DNA of 64,000 nt from Flammulina velutipes. Lineage: Eukaryota > Basidiomycota > Agaricomycetes > Agaricales > Physalacriaceae. The stretch spans positions 1,984,001 to 2,048,000 of the forward strand of contig CM022372.1 in the NCBI GenBank assembly GCA_011800155.1. The letters are read 5' to 3'. Below are positions 35,737-47,643 of the stretch, piece by piece; positions within the stretch are counted from its first letter, which is position 1; each line of letters begins with the position of its first letter. The position numbers and the translations under genes are program-made. The notes under the pieces are model-generated. The model saw nothing but the letters and a program-made list of their open reading frames with translations, was not told the origin of the DNA and did no database searches.

Positions 35737-38371
35737 CACCCTATTAAGTTGTCCTATCTAGATATAGTACTCTAGTCGTGGGGGGTAGTATTTAAATGTG
35801 CGTCTCATGTTATAGGGTCTGTAAGAGGAGGTCAACAACTAGATGTCTGCACGCTCCGGCGCGCTGGGGCAGGTAGCTCTAGCTGGGCTATATAGGGATA
35901 GGATTATTGATGGTATTGATGGGGCCAGATGATGGGGAGCAGGGGATGGGGGAAATGTGGCACTAGGAAAATCCGGACCTAGGGATTGATCAGAATTGAT
36001 GGGGATCATTGACAGGGTTGGGGAATAGGGATAGGAAATGTGGCACCAGGAAAATCCGGACCTAGGGATTGATGAGATTGATGGATTGATGGGCAGATAG
36101 GATGGGGGATGGGGGATTGATAGCAGGGGGGAAATGTGGCACCAGGATAAATACTGGCTATTGCTAGGGTATGAGGAGGGTATGGGAGGGGTGATTGTAG
36201 GTTGAAATATAGAATTCTTTCTAACTATCAGAAACATGAATGGGGGTGTGGCAGCTACTGAAACCAATAATAAAACGATGTGTGGCGCAATTTTAATCGA
36301 GGAGCACATACCTCGGATCAACCTGGGGTTGCTCTAGATGTCTTCCTATCGAAAAATGAATGTGTGCAGCACAAAGAGCCATGTAAAAACACGCAGATTT
36401 GGCTGAGAAACAAGCAGAACATTATTGAAAATCCATCAAAAAGCACCAAAAAGGGAGCAGCACTTTGCCCTTGCTTGGGGGTGACCTGAAACCACTTGTA
36501 GGTCGTCCAGACACCTTTGGGGCATTGTATATGTTACTCAGTTAGGTCCCCAGGTCAACAGAACCCTTGGATATGATCAAAATGCCAAAAACCCGGACCA
36601 CATAGCTTTGGGCCACACTATCAACTTGCCATGACCTGGGGACACCTTATATTCGAAGATATATGTATATAATGCTCTAATCATGAGTTAGATGAAGTCT
36701 GGAGTGTGAAAAATGCGGTCAAAACCTTAGATATACCCTAAATAATGTCCCCCACCAAAGCACATATACCATCAACTTCCCCTGACCTCTGGATCGTCCC
36801 AATGTGTTCTATTATCATTATAGATGATGTATTAGCATCCCAGGGGTGTTCCCAATGTGTCAAAATGCGAACATTTATGATACTAGGTGAACCCTTATTC
36901 ACCCTTCCTTCTCAAGTACACCCACTGGTTCGCATATTTACATCTTTAGGACTGTTCTAATAGTCATTTGACATTGTATAGATGATATCTTGGGGCCCAG
37001 GTTACAGGTAGACCTCGAAGATACACCCCTTTGGTACATGGTGAGGATATGATCTTTGTACTAATTCTCAAATGTCCATGCTCTATATTGAAGGGTGTTC
37101 AACCTGGGACATATTCTGGGAGGCTAAAAACACATTGTATGATGTTAAAATCAATAGTCCACCACTCAGATGTGTGATAGTTGGGGTGATTCTTGCTGTA
37201 GAGGAAGGGGATATAAATTATTGTACCATTTATATTCGCATTTTGACACACTGGGGGAACCTATGGGATGCTAATACATCATCTATAATGATAATAGAAC
37301 ACATTGGGATGACCCAGAGGTCGAGGGAAGTTGATGGTATATGTGCTTTGGTGGGGGACATTATTTAGGGTATATCCAAGGTTTTGACCGCATTTTTCAC
37401 ACTCCAGACTTCATCTAACTCATGATTAGAGCATTATATACATATATCTTCGAATATAAGGTGTCCCCAGGTCATGGAAAGTTGATAGTGTGGCCCAAAG
37501 CTATGTGGTCCGGGTTTTTGGCATTTTGATCATATCCAAGGGTTCTGTTGACCTGGGGACCTAACTGAGTAACATATACAATGCCCCAAAGGTGTCTGGA
37601 CGACCTACAAGTGGTTTCAGGTCACCCCCAAGCAAGGGCAAAGTGCTGCTCCCTTTTTGGTGCTTTTTGATGGATTTTCAATAATGTTCTGCTTGTTTCT
37701 CAGCCAAATCTGCGTGTTTTTACATGGCTCTTTGTGCTGCACACATTCATTTTTCGATAGGAAGACATCTAGAGCAACCCCAGGTTGATCCGAGGTATGT
37801 GCTCCTCGATTAAAATTGCGCCACACATCGTTTTATTATTGGTTTCAGTAGCTGCCACACCCCCATTCATGTTTCTGATAGTTAGAAAGAATTCTATATT
37901 TCAACCTACAATCACCCCTCCCATACCCTCCTCATACCCTAGCAATAGCCCAGTATTTATCCTGGTGCCACATTTCCCCCCTGCTATCAATCCCCCATCC
38001 CCCATCCTATCTGCCCATCAATCCATCAATCTCATCAATCCCTAGGTCCGGATTTTCCTGGTGCCACATTTCCTATCCCTATTCCCCAACCCCTGTCAAT
38101 GATCCCCATCAATTCTGATCAATCCCTAGGTCCGGATTTTCCTAGTGCCACATTTCCCCCATCCCCTGCTCCCCATCATCTGGCCCCATCAATACCATCA
38201 ATAATCCTATCCCTATATAGCCCAGCTAGAGCTACCTGCCCCAGCGCGCCGGAGCGTGCAGACATCTAGTTGTTGACCTCCTCTTACAGACCCTATAACA
38301 TGAGACACACATTTAAATACTACCCCCCACGACTAGAGTACTATATCTAGATAGGACAACTTAATAGGGTG
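35737..38371 (+). mobile_element. Fold-back element A2 (2,635 bp) with 7-bp target duplication
   Basis: Left arm 35737-36871, loop 36872-37234 (363 bp), right arm 37235-38371. GCGACGG flanks it at 35730-35736 and 38372-38378. Termini CACCCTATTAAGTTG and complement. Nearly the same as A3, but the loop points the other way. The loop-to-arm open frame is shortened to 98 codons (37072-37368) because a TAG replaces a Trp codon kept in A1. It sits about 250 bp upstream of the TET/JBP-like gene. Confidence 0.9.
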
Positions 38372-38378
38372 GCGACGG

Positions 38379-38628
38379 GCGGGCACTGCTAGGTTCTCCG
38401 CGCCCAGAATACTGCTGATTCCACGCGACCCAACCAGGGGTTGCGATGGATTCTGACAGCTAGCGCGCACCTTGCCCTTCTCTGCTTCTCCGTGCTGGAT
38501 TCACGTTCCCTTAGCTTACCTTTTTTTTTCTAGCGCGTACTACACGCTCTGGGAAGGAGTACTCCTCCTACACCGGCGGTACCCCCATCATCTGCAACAT
38601 TGATTTTCCGTCGCTTCTCCGGGCGCGC
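38379..38628. promoter_or_regulatory. Presumed 5' region of the TET/JBP-like gene
   Basis: The sequence between the fold-back and the ATG at 38629 holds CGCGACCCAACCAGGGGTTG (38424-38443) and a run of T at 38520-38530. No TATA box is obvious. Assignment as a promoter is by position only. Confidence 0.3.
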
Positions 38629-40107
38629 ATGGAGGCGTTGGCTGACGGGTGTGAGTCTGAGGATGAGCTTGACTTAGAAGGGGACGATGCTGTTGGCGCG
38701 GGCGAGAGAGAGGACGAAGGCAGGCCCTTCCTAGAGCCCGGGGCGTCTAAAGTGTGTTTTCTTTCTTCTAAGGCAAGGAGGCTTTCTGAAGCCGCACACA
38801 GCCTCTCAAAAAGACCTCCACCAGCCGTAAGCGCTTGCGCAGGGACTCGTCTTCTTCTGAAGGCACCGTCTCTGACCTGTCATCCGAAAGCGACGCGCCC
38901 AGCAAACCTCCTCCTCCCCTCAACCACCGGCGACGCAATAAAAAAAAGAGACGCGATAAAGAACGCCAAGCGGACGGGGGAATCAAAGCCACTTGGTTGA
39001 AGCACAAAGCTGAAGCCTCCCCCGTTGTCTTGCAGGATTTCGATGTATCGTCCTTGCCTGTGAGCTCTTCGGGTTTTGCTGGCCACGCCCAGGCTTCTTT
39101 TCGTTCTTCTAAGTCCTTGGAAGACCTTCTGGCGGACGGCTTCTACTACGTCAAGAAAACGGATTCCGGTGCGCGCCCCTTGGTTGATAAGAACGGGCGG
39201 GCCTTCGGGCTGGTCCATTGCATGCCACGCGAGGAGAAAAGCTGGGGAAAGGTCATACGCGGTCTAGAGAGAGGCGTTTTGGAGGGTGTTGAAGGTTTGA
39301 AGTTCACCAAGAAGCAATCTCTCCACAAACGCGGAAAGTTTCCTGCTATTAACGTAGGGGTAGGGTTCGGGGGAGGGCGTAAGGTGTGGTTCCTCGAGAC
39401 CAGCACTTTCAGTGTCTGACTGTTCCTTTTAGGTGGCTGGTAACATAGCTCTTGGTGCGAAGCAGCAGCGCTTTATGAGGTCTTTGCTTCGGCGCCGAAG
39501 CTTTAGGCGCTGGTCAGGTTTCATGAATCGTATGTTTATGCCCTTTATTCGCCGCTCTGGCACTGACTGTCGTCCAGAGGTTTTCCTCACTTTCAATCCC
39601 GAAATGTATGCAGAGTACAAAGCCAAGACCGAAACACTCTTCAATTCGGACTCGCGCCTCCGCCGTAACTTCAAAAACTCCGTCTTCGCCGCCCTCGCTA
39701 TCAACTTCGCCAGGCAGGTAGAAGGAGATGGGCATACAGACAACAATAACCGCCCCGATGGGTGGTGCGGCATCACTGCCTTGGGCAAATTTGACCATAC
39801 ACGCAGCGCCCACCTTGTCCTATGGGAGCCAAAGCTTGTCATCGAGTTTCCTCGAGGTTCAAGCACCTACATCCCTTCTGCCGTCGTTACGCACTCTACC
39901 CTCGCCGTTCAGAAAGGAGAGACTCGCCATTCTATGACGCAGTACACAGGTGGCGGGCTCTTTCGCTGGATTTACAATGGTTTTCGTTCCGACTTAGATT
40001 GGTATTCGCAGGCGTCGTCTGCAGACGTTGAAAAACGTGAAAAGGACCGCGAGCAGCGTTGGGTAGAAGGTCTCAAATTTTTTCCTTTCTTAGACAAGCA
40101 GGGGTAG
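38629..40107 (+). CDS. TET/JBP-like 2-oxoglutarate/Fe(II) dioxygenase
   Basis: Exons 38629-38751, 38802-39383 and 39433-40107 join to 459 residues. Residues 1-90 are acidic then strongly basic (RRRNKKKRRDKERQ), a likely nuclear signal. The C-terminal half has the double-stranded beta-helix signature of the TET/JBP group: an HxD (His336-Thr-Asp338 in GHTDNNN), WCGITALGKFD, HLVLWEPKLVIEFP, a distal His (H389 in SAVVTHST) and Arg400 in ETRHSMTQY, which would hold Fe(II) and 2-oxoglutarate. These enzymes oxidise 5-methylcytosine or thymine in DNA. Basidiomycete members are expanded and often linked to KDZ transposons. All key residues are present, so it may be active. The substrate is inferred from family only. 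Confidence 0.75.
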
Positions 40108-40635
40108 CTGTTATTTATCCTTTGTATATTATATCTAGAAGTAGATTTTTTGCACCCAGTAGATACTGTATCTCTTGTATGTAGTCAATAATTCCATCTG
40201 TTAGCCCCCGTATGCGTTATTTGTCGGACGATGCAAATAAGAACAAATACACAGATTTTGATCTTTACTACTACCACCATCTCTCACCTACGCTTCACCT
40301 ACGCCCGCTCCGTGCTCTGCGCTAGAAGTGTCAAAGCTCCGTGCTTGACACAGACTCCCCGACTACCACTCAGATTCGTTCTAGTGGTTCTCGTTGCTCT
40401 CAGCTGCGTGCAAGAGTGTCCTTACGGTCGAGACTTTCCCGATCTCGTTATATATCCCAAGGTACATTTGTGGTCGCCCTCTTTGTGCCCACACTAAGAG
40501 GACCTAGGTCTTTGAAACGGCGTAGCTGTGTTATAACTCCCAGCAAATCCTCACCCCCAGCTAAGGGCCCCAGTACGTATCCTTTATTTGACCTGCCGTT
40601 CTCCTAGCTGAAGGGCGTCTTTTGAGTTCTCTGTG
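40108..40635. other. Intergenic between TET/JBP-like and Plavaka genes
   Basis: AT-rich to about 40260, then CT-rich. AGCTCCGTGCTTG followed by CAGATTCGTTCTAG (40335-40392) resembles the 89-bp inverted repeat arm at 35405-35493. No gene recognised; it presumably holds the Plavaka promoter. Confidence 0.4.
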
Positions 40636-43600
40636 ATGCCCGTAGTTCAATGCGAAAACCCATCATGCAACCGTACATTTGCTACGGATCGCGGAATGCG
40701 AAGCCATCTCCGTCAGGCTCAATCTTGCTCTTGGTGGATACCGTTTAGCAAGTCGGGGGAGCACCTTGTCCACGCTCCTGTTGTCGATGAGGGGTCCGAA
40801 GAGGATATGCAGCCTGCACAATTTCCATGCGAAGAGATGGACGGAGAGGAGGGTTCTGAAGATGGTGACGAAGAAAAAGAGGCGGGTGATGGTGATGTGT
40901 CTGGGGATGGCGATGAGACAGCCGGGGATGGCGACGATGAGACCTCGGATGAGGAGGACGATGTGGGGGAAGTATTTCGAGAGTGGTTAGAGCAAGCTCA
41001 AACCGCTGACCTATTCGAGCCAACGGCCTTCGGAACGGTGCTGGGAGAAGCAGGGCCAGGTCCTTCGACACAGCGCGTTCGGATGGCCAACCTTCTGGGA
41101 GCGCGCGCGCGTTATCTAGACGACGACGATGACGACGACGATAACGGACACGTCTATGACGAGCATGCCAAAGCTGGTGTTGTCCTCCGTATGTCTCATC
41201 AATTGCACGAGCGCTGGGCCTCTCTTTTTGGCACGAACCTCAAGCTGGCTGGCGTTGATGATAAGATGGACGGCAGTGGTGCTCCTGACCTCAGTGGGGT
41301 GGAATGGTACCGTCCGTTTGCTTCTGAGCTGGATTGGAAGGTGGCAAAATGGATGGTCAATGAAGGCATCGGACATAATGCTTTCAATGAATTGCTAGCA
41401 ATTCCTGGGGTGCGTTGCTGATTTTTTGCGTAAAAAGACCCCAACTCACAGTGCTGTAGGTCAAACAAAAACTTGGACTGTCTTATAGCAACACTACAGG
41501 CCTGCATAAGGTAGTCGACAACATTCCTCGCCGTGCGGGAGCTTGGAAAGTCAAGCACTTGTCATTTCCTGACCGTCCCAACGACAAGTTTATTCTCCGG
41601 CACCGCGACATAATAGAGTCTATCAAGAGCCTTTGGGGCGATCCCAACCTTACCAAACACCTGGTCTATAAACCACGAACGCTCTTCTCTGACGAAACAC
41701 GCTCTCGCCGCCTGTACAATGAGATGTGGACCTCTAAATGGTGGCATTATATTCAGGTATCTTCTTTACGTGCTTATTAGTTGCCGTCCTAACGTTGAGT
41801 ATTCTAGGACTTGCTGCCCGACGGCTCAACACTGGCACCCCTCATCATCTCCACCGACAAAACTCAGCTAACGCAATTCTCTGGTAGCAAGCAGGCGTAC
41901 CCCGTCTACCTGACACTGGGCAACATTCCTAATCGCCTTCGCCGCAAGCCGTCTGAAATGGCTTGTATCCTGTTGGCGTATCTCCCCGTCGACAAAGTGC
42001 ACAAAGGTCGTCTATCCAAGAAGGACATTTCTTCCCGGTACCAGCGTCTGTTTCACGCTGCAATGGCGCACATCTTCGAGCCGTTGAAGGTTGCCGGGAA
42101 GGATGGTGTCGAGATGACCAGCGGTGACGGGGCAGTGCGCCTTGTCCATCCAGTATTGGCGAGCTACGTAGCTGACTATCCCGAACAATGTCTCGTTGCC
42201 TGTTCAAAGTATGGCACCTGTCCGAAATGCAAGTGCGGTTCCAACGGGCTAGGAGACGAAGCACCGTCTGGATTGCGGACTCCTGGGTGGACTCTGGGCG
42301 TCATGGCAGAGGCTAAGGAGTCAACAACAGCGCCGACAGCATACTTCAAAGCATGCATGGAAGAGGATGTCTCTGGCTACGTCGAGTCACCGTTCTGGGC
42401 CAATCTCCCCTTCACCAACATCCACCTCAGCATAACCCCCGACGTCCTACACCAGCTGTACCAAGGTTTACTTCGCCATCTCATTGGTTGGTGCCAGACG
42501 CTCATGACAGAGGCAGAGCTCGACCGTCGCCTCCGTTGTCTCCCGCATGCGCTTGGGCTGCGTCACTTCAAAAACGGCATCAGCACGTTGTCGCAGATCA
42601 GTGGTACGGAGCGCAAGAACATGGCCAAGGTGCTGCTTGCCTGCCTTGTTGGTTCAGGAATTTCCGACCGAGGGATTACTGCTGCTAGAGCCCTCCTTGA
42701 CTTTATCTACTTAGCGCAATACTCCACACACGACGATGAGACGTTGGGTTACATGGAGGGTGCACTGAAAACATGGGACGCGAACAAATCTTTCTTCGTT
42801 GAAGTCGGTCTTCCGGAACACTTCAACGTACCCAAAATCCATTCGCTTCGACACTACATCTCCTCTATTCGCCTCTTTGGGACGACCAATAATTTCAACA
42901 CCGAGATGTTTGAACGGTTGCATATCGATTTTGCGAAGAAAGGCTGGCGCGCGTCAAACAAGTGAGACGAGTTCCCTCAGATGACCCAATGGGTTGTTAG
43001 GCGGGAGAATGTTTGTGCTTTTGAGCGCTACACGGAATGGGTAAAAAAGGAGATCAGTATGTTTTCTTGTTCTACATCCGTTCTATGCTCTAATAACATG
43101 CTACTAGTATCACGGCCATCTAAGCCTACTGCGGGGACTGCTGGAACGTCAACGCCTGTTGGAACATCAATGCCTGCTGGAGCGTCGACGCCTGCTGGAG
43201 CGTCGACGCCTGCTGGAGTGTCGACACCTGCTATAACGTCGACACCTGCTGCTGTGTTATCCGTCGCTGCACCATTGGCTGCGACCACCCAATCTTGCAT
43301 TGTTCCCCTGCCATCAGCTGGCTCATCATTATCCAAAGACGCACCACCTCCGCTCAAACAGCAGCCGTTGCAGCGCATCAGCCTCACACGACGTCCCACC
43401 GCTCCAAGAAAACCGTTGGCGCGCATTTCTAAGCAGCACGGTATTCCTCAATTTTCCTCGCACCTTCTGGGATATATGAATGGTCTTGGTCGCGAGGCGC
43501 GAGGCGAGCATAGTCTTGAGTATACATCACTTCCTTTCGCCGGCCTGGACACGTTCTACTCCTTCAAATTCAGCCGAGAGGGTTTCACGGACGACATTGA

Positions 43601-44139
43601 CATTCAAGATTGGGTGAAAGCATCTCCGTTAGAAGGTGGACGATTTGATACTGTTGTTGTCTTGACCGGCGACCAGGCCGAGAGTGCAGGACTTCACGGT
43701 ACGCTCAGTAACATTATCTTATTGTGGATATATACTGATGTCCAATGTAGGGACACGTATTGCTCGTGTACGCTGCATATTTCAGCTGCCGTCGTCTATC
43801 AAAATTCAAGGTCTCAATATGCCCACACCGTCGTATTGGCCCCGGGAGCCATTAGCATACGTACAGTTCTTTAAACCTGCAACACTGTCACCCCGGGCAG
43901 AACGTACTCATAAAATGCCCTCTTTATCAAAGGCATTTCTTTCGGACGGGGTAACACCTGCTTGGTCGATTATCCCACTTACAAATATACGTCAGAGCTG
44001 TCATTTAGTACCCGGCTTTTCTAAGAACAAGGACTATGATTGGGATAATATTAAAGTACCAGTATTAGATGATATAAAGGACTTTCTCTTAAACAACTGG
44101 CTTAGTTTGTATACTTATCAAACTATTTATATGGCTTAG
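40636..44139 (+). pseudogene. Plavaka transposase with a single premature stop
   Basis: Exons 40636-41409, 41460-41756, 41808-43056, 43108-43698 and 43751-44139 sum to exactly 1,100 codons. The N-terminus has a Cys/His finger (CENPSCNRTF...H...C) and an acidic tract. Diagnostic Plavaka blocks follow: PFASELDWKVAKWMV, LSFPDRPNDKFILRHRDI, IISTDKTQLTQFSGSKQAY, LLAYLPVDK, CPKCKCGSNG, ITPDVLHQLYQGL, TEMFERLHIDFAKKGW and the C-terminal SCHLVPGF. The TDK, PDV and FERLH positions are candidate DDE residues. One in-frame TGA (42963-42965) falls right after GWRASNK, where the frame carries on normally. CGA to TGA would explain it. An 18-bp repeat array sits at 43141-43248. Otherwise intact. Confidence 0.85.
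43141..43248 (+). repeat. In-frame 18-bp tandem repeat within the Plavaka gene
   Basis: Six consecutive 18-bp units of the form CTGGAGCGTCGACGCCTG encode the hexapeptide series AGASTP and variants. It lies between the catalytic domain and the C-terminal region and probably forms a flexible linker. Confidence 0.9.
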
Positions 44140-44550
44140 AATACAATAGAGGTTGATTTATCATTTTGTCTAAACTTGAGAGCTAAAATACAACTTCAAG
44201 TACACATGACTATGAGTTGTATGTTTAGACATCTTGAGTAGCTTGAGAACTAACATAGATTAAAGGTGATATAACCTGTATCTTAGTACAACTCTAGTAG
44301 CTTTTAAATCTGGATGATATGACACATGTTATGTGATAACTTAAGATATAAAATATATAGCCTGGATCTTCAGCTAACTCAAGTTTATTTAAGTTGGCTT
44401 TCAATAGCTGTAAGTCTGATGAAATAGGATATATGTTTAAAGGTGACTTGAGTTATCTTGGCAAACTTGGGTCAACTTGACTGGCTTAAGGTCAGGAGTC
44501 TGAGTCTTCACAACTTGAGTTAACATAAGGAAAATAGCCCTTTCCAGATG
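44140..44550. mobile_element. AT-rich element fragment with ACTTGAG-type motifs, ending in TTTCCAGATG
   Basis: AT-rich sequence packed with ACTTGAG, CTCAAGTT and AAGTT motifs in both directions. Its end CCCTTTCCAGATG at 44538-44550 matches the right end of the element at 44802-46285. It begins right after the Plavaka stop codon, so it may be the 3' subterminal part of that element. Confidence 0.5.
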
Positions 44551-44793
44551 CCGGATTTATGTGTGGCCACATTTCCTCATCCCCTGCTCCCCCCACCCTC
44601 TCCCATCAATCCCTACATGCTCCCATCAATTCCTATCCATATTTGGGACCCATCCCGCCCCATCCCAGCCCGCCCCAGCCCGCCAGCCAGCCATTTCTAC
44701 CAGCCAAATATGACCCTATAGCATCGGCCAGCAACTAGTTATTTGGCCCCGCCACTAAGGCCTCTTAACTAGTTATCTGTATAGCATAGGGTG
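44551..44793. mobile_element. Solo arm end of a type-B fold-back element
   Basis: Starts at CCGGATTTATGTGTGGCCAC and ends AACTAGTTATCTGTATAGC followed by ATAGGGTG, as in the right end of B1 and the mosaic element. The inner arm, loop and other arm are missing. Flanks CCAGATG and CCTTTGC show no target duplication. Confidence 0.75.
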
Positions 44794-44801
44794 CCTTTGC
44801 T

Positions 44802-46285
44802 CATCTGGAAAAGGGTAATTTCTTTAAGTTATCTATAGGCAACTTAAAGCTGTTAGGTTACTAAAGTCACAAAAGTCATGAAAGTTGTCTACGAGCATAG
44901 TTAAACACGACACTTATCTTAAGTTGCAGTAAGTCACTCAGAAGTTAGAGTAAGTCACTCAGAAGTTACACTCAAGTTGGAATACGTTGAGAGCTGTGTT
45001 TAACCATGGCCTAAGATGTCTTAAAGTCAACTTGAGTCTAACTTGAGTCTGACCTAAAGCTGTCCAATTCTATCAATATAATAACATTTGATTAAAAGTT
45101 AATACAGTCAGATATCACACAATTTAAATAGGAAACAATTAATTATTATTGCAACTATCAATAAACAGATACAATATATACTATCAAGTAACTAGCATAC
45201 AATAGTTTAAAAGAAATACTAAAAGAAAGAGCAGATTAGTCAAAGATACAAGTCAAAAGAGCAAGAAACATACCAGAACATTTAACACAGTCAAAAGAGA
45301 GCACCTTTGAACAAGAGACAGTGATTAGCAAGCATAAGAAAAGAAGAACCAAGTTCACATACCAAGAGAACATTCAAGACTTGAAGATTTAAAGAGAGAA
45401 CATGAAGGAAGGAGGTCAAGAGAGGAATGATGGGATCAGAGCTCAGCTCTGGTTTAAATATCAACATGAAGTCACATGACCAGGGCAAAGGGTTTGGGTC
45501 CGGAGGTCCGGACCTAAATTGCCTGCCTGTTGGACTTGATCAATTCTTGATTCTTGATTTATCACTGTTCAATCAATAACTCTGTGGGACTTGCATGAAA
45601 GGTAGCAGACCTATATATGGTTGGAAAGCGTTTAATTAGGGCTACAAGACGAGCCTATAACCGTGGGAAAATAAGGGGTGCAGCTCCGGCCATAAGCCAT
45701 TCAATCAATTCTCTATTTCTTGTGTTCAAGCAATAGCACTACTACACTTGTCTGGAAGGTATAAGTATTATATACTGTCAGAAATCGTTTAATTAGGCCT
45801 ACAAGACGCTTATATAATCATTGGAATTGCAGGGACGCACCACAAGTTATAGGCAAAATAGATGATTTTACTCGGATTTCTCTAGTCTCTCCCACTCACA
45901 GCATATCTACATCATTGCTGTTAGCTAGTAGACAATGACTAGACAACTTGAGAGAACCTCAGTTGAGCTTTAGGCACCTCAAGTTGACTCCTGTACTAGC
46001 TCTAACTTGAGACAACTTGAGTGTCTTTTAGATAGAAGCTTCAGTGCAATTATCTTATGTTAACTGTGAAGCAACTATAGACAATACATAAAAAACATTT
46101 ATCTTCAGTTAACTTTCTCCAACTTTGGTTAGCTTTCTGTGACTTGGGGCTGTCTTTAGTTGTGTGCTAGAATCCGAGTATCTTGAACCAACTTTTCTGA
46201 CTAAAGACAACTTATCTGACTTAAGTTACAAGCTTTAAGTAACTTTGACTTGAGGTAACTTAAGATTATAAGGCCTTTCCAGATG
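44802..46285. mobile_element. AT-rich non-autonomous element with inverted termini
   Basis: The left end CATCTGGAAAAGGG (44802) is the inverse of the right end CCTTTCCAGATG (46274-46285). Near both ends and through much of the interior are many copies of ACTTGAG, AACTTAAG and CTCAAGTT in both orientations. No coding potential was found. Composition differs sharply from the GC-rich surroundings. No clear target duplication was identified. Confidence 0.55.
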
Positions 46286-46613
46286 CTGCCATGATGCAGA
46301 AGGAGCACCTGTGGCAGCAGGTGAATGAGAGCCCATAGGGATGTATCCCCAGGTCAAATCAGTATGTGATAGGGATACATCCCCAGCAGGGACAGAACCT
46401 CGGAAACATGGCATATCTCCTGTGGCGTCCCCCTCCCGGACCGACCGTAGCCGATGTGCCGTCCGCCTCATTACATCATTTCCCGCCCTCCTGCTCTCAC
46501 AGCGCCATTGAATCCCGCAGTAACCAGGCACCCCAGCCAAAAGCAGCCCAGAATCACATCAAATTTTGAGGAAACACCAAACGTCATATGTCCACTATTT
46601 AACCATAAGTATT
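46286..46613. other. Intergenic with inverted ATAGGGATGTATCCCC motifs
   Basis: CATAGGGATGTATCCCC (about 46334) and GATAGGGATACATCCCC (about 46368) occur close together; each is nearly palindromic. A related ATAGGGATACAACCCC lies at about 20407. No gene recognised. Confidence 0.4.
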
Positions 46614-47057
46614 TCACACTTGCGCCACATGATTTACTCTTCTTTTCTTGCCCGTTCGCCCCAACTCCTCCGTCGCGTCAAAGCGCATCCTGAAATCGTC
46701 TCGCAATTTGGAGCGTGCAGCCGCCTGCCGTAATGCATAGGCACGTTTTCCTGCCCCAACTCTGTCTGTGCTATCAACCTCCTCCTTTCGCCGTAACCAC
46801 TCCCCCCGTTCGTACTCAAGGGAAGCGACCACCCGGCGCATCTCCTCCTCGAGCAGAACTACCTCCTCCCGCCATCTCTCCTTTCGAGCATATGCTTTGG
46901 TCCATTCGACTCTAATAGCTGCATGGACACGGTCAGTACCTGTGGCGTATACATTCAGAAAATACTTACATTCGTGAAGTGATTCATCCTCGTCTGGATC
47001 TGGAACGCCCTGAGCTGTCCAGATCCAGCTCAATTTGCGACGACTGCCCCCACGCAC
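46614..47057 (-). pseudogene. C-terminal remnant of a KDZ transposase (KDZ-4)
   Basis: The minus strand reads KLSWIWTAQGVPD, an intron (about 46914-46970), IRVEWTKAYARKERWREEV, EEEMRRVVASLEYERGEW and a basic tail, closely paralleling KDZ-3 (20980-21390). Everything upstream, including the catalytic core, is absent. The remnant has no internal stop. Confidence 0.75.
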
Positions 47058-47643
47058 TTCTGCCCCGTTATTCTCCTCTTCCTACCTCCTGACAAGTCAG
47101 CGTTCGATCCAAGGTGGTCGGGACCACCAATGATCCGAACCGATCCGACCCAAAAAATAAAATAAAATACATTTTTTTCGTCCAAAAAAAACACTCAATC
47201 CTCTAAGAAAATCGACCCAGATCGATCCAAGTCGCTATCAGTAGATTTTTCAATGATAATTTTACTGGAAATTTGTGAGAAGGAATCCCGCAGAGCGAAC
47301 AAGATCGATCCCTTTCGATCCCAAGATTCGAACAGCTCGTTGAGAACCCGAGAGCAGTTCGGGGAAGTAGCGATCCACGTCGAATCTGTAGTGATCTGGT
47401 TCGCACACTGGTCGGCTGATCGATTGCCTTCGAGAGCAGGTCGAGTGGTCGATGGTTTTCGCCCATAGGTCGGGTGGTCGATGGTGTTCGCTCACGGGTC
47501 GGGTGGTCAACAGAGTTCGACTGTGGGTCGAGTCGATCCATAGTTCGATCCGACCTATCATTTCTCTTCGTCGATCCGTGTCGCTATGAATCGATTGCAT
47601 TTGATACATTTAACACAAGTAAATAATATACTACTGGTAGGTA
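47058..47643. other. Intergenic rich in GATCGATCC motifs, with a short tandem repeat
   Basis: CGATCC, GATCCGACC and AGATCGATCC recur throughout. The three-unit 29-bp repeat at 47439-47525 lies inside. No gene recognised. Confidence 0.5.
47439..47525. repeat. Three 29-bp tandem units
   Basis: Units begin GGTCGAGTGGTCGATGGT, GGTCGGGTGGTCGATGGT and GGTCGGGTGGTCAACAGA at 47439, 47468 and 47497. A fourth partial unit follows. Confidence 0.85.

Noticed and set aside
45291..45488. Leu-rich short frame in the AT-rich element
   Set aside because: It is expected by chance in AT-rich sequence, with no homology or start context.
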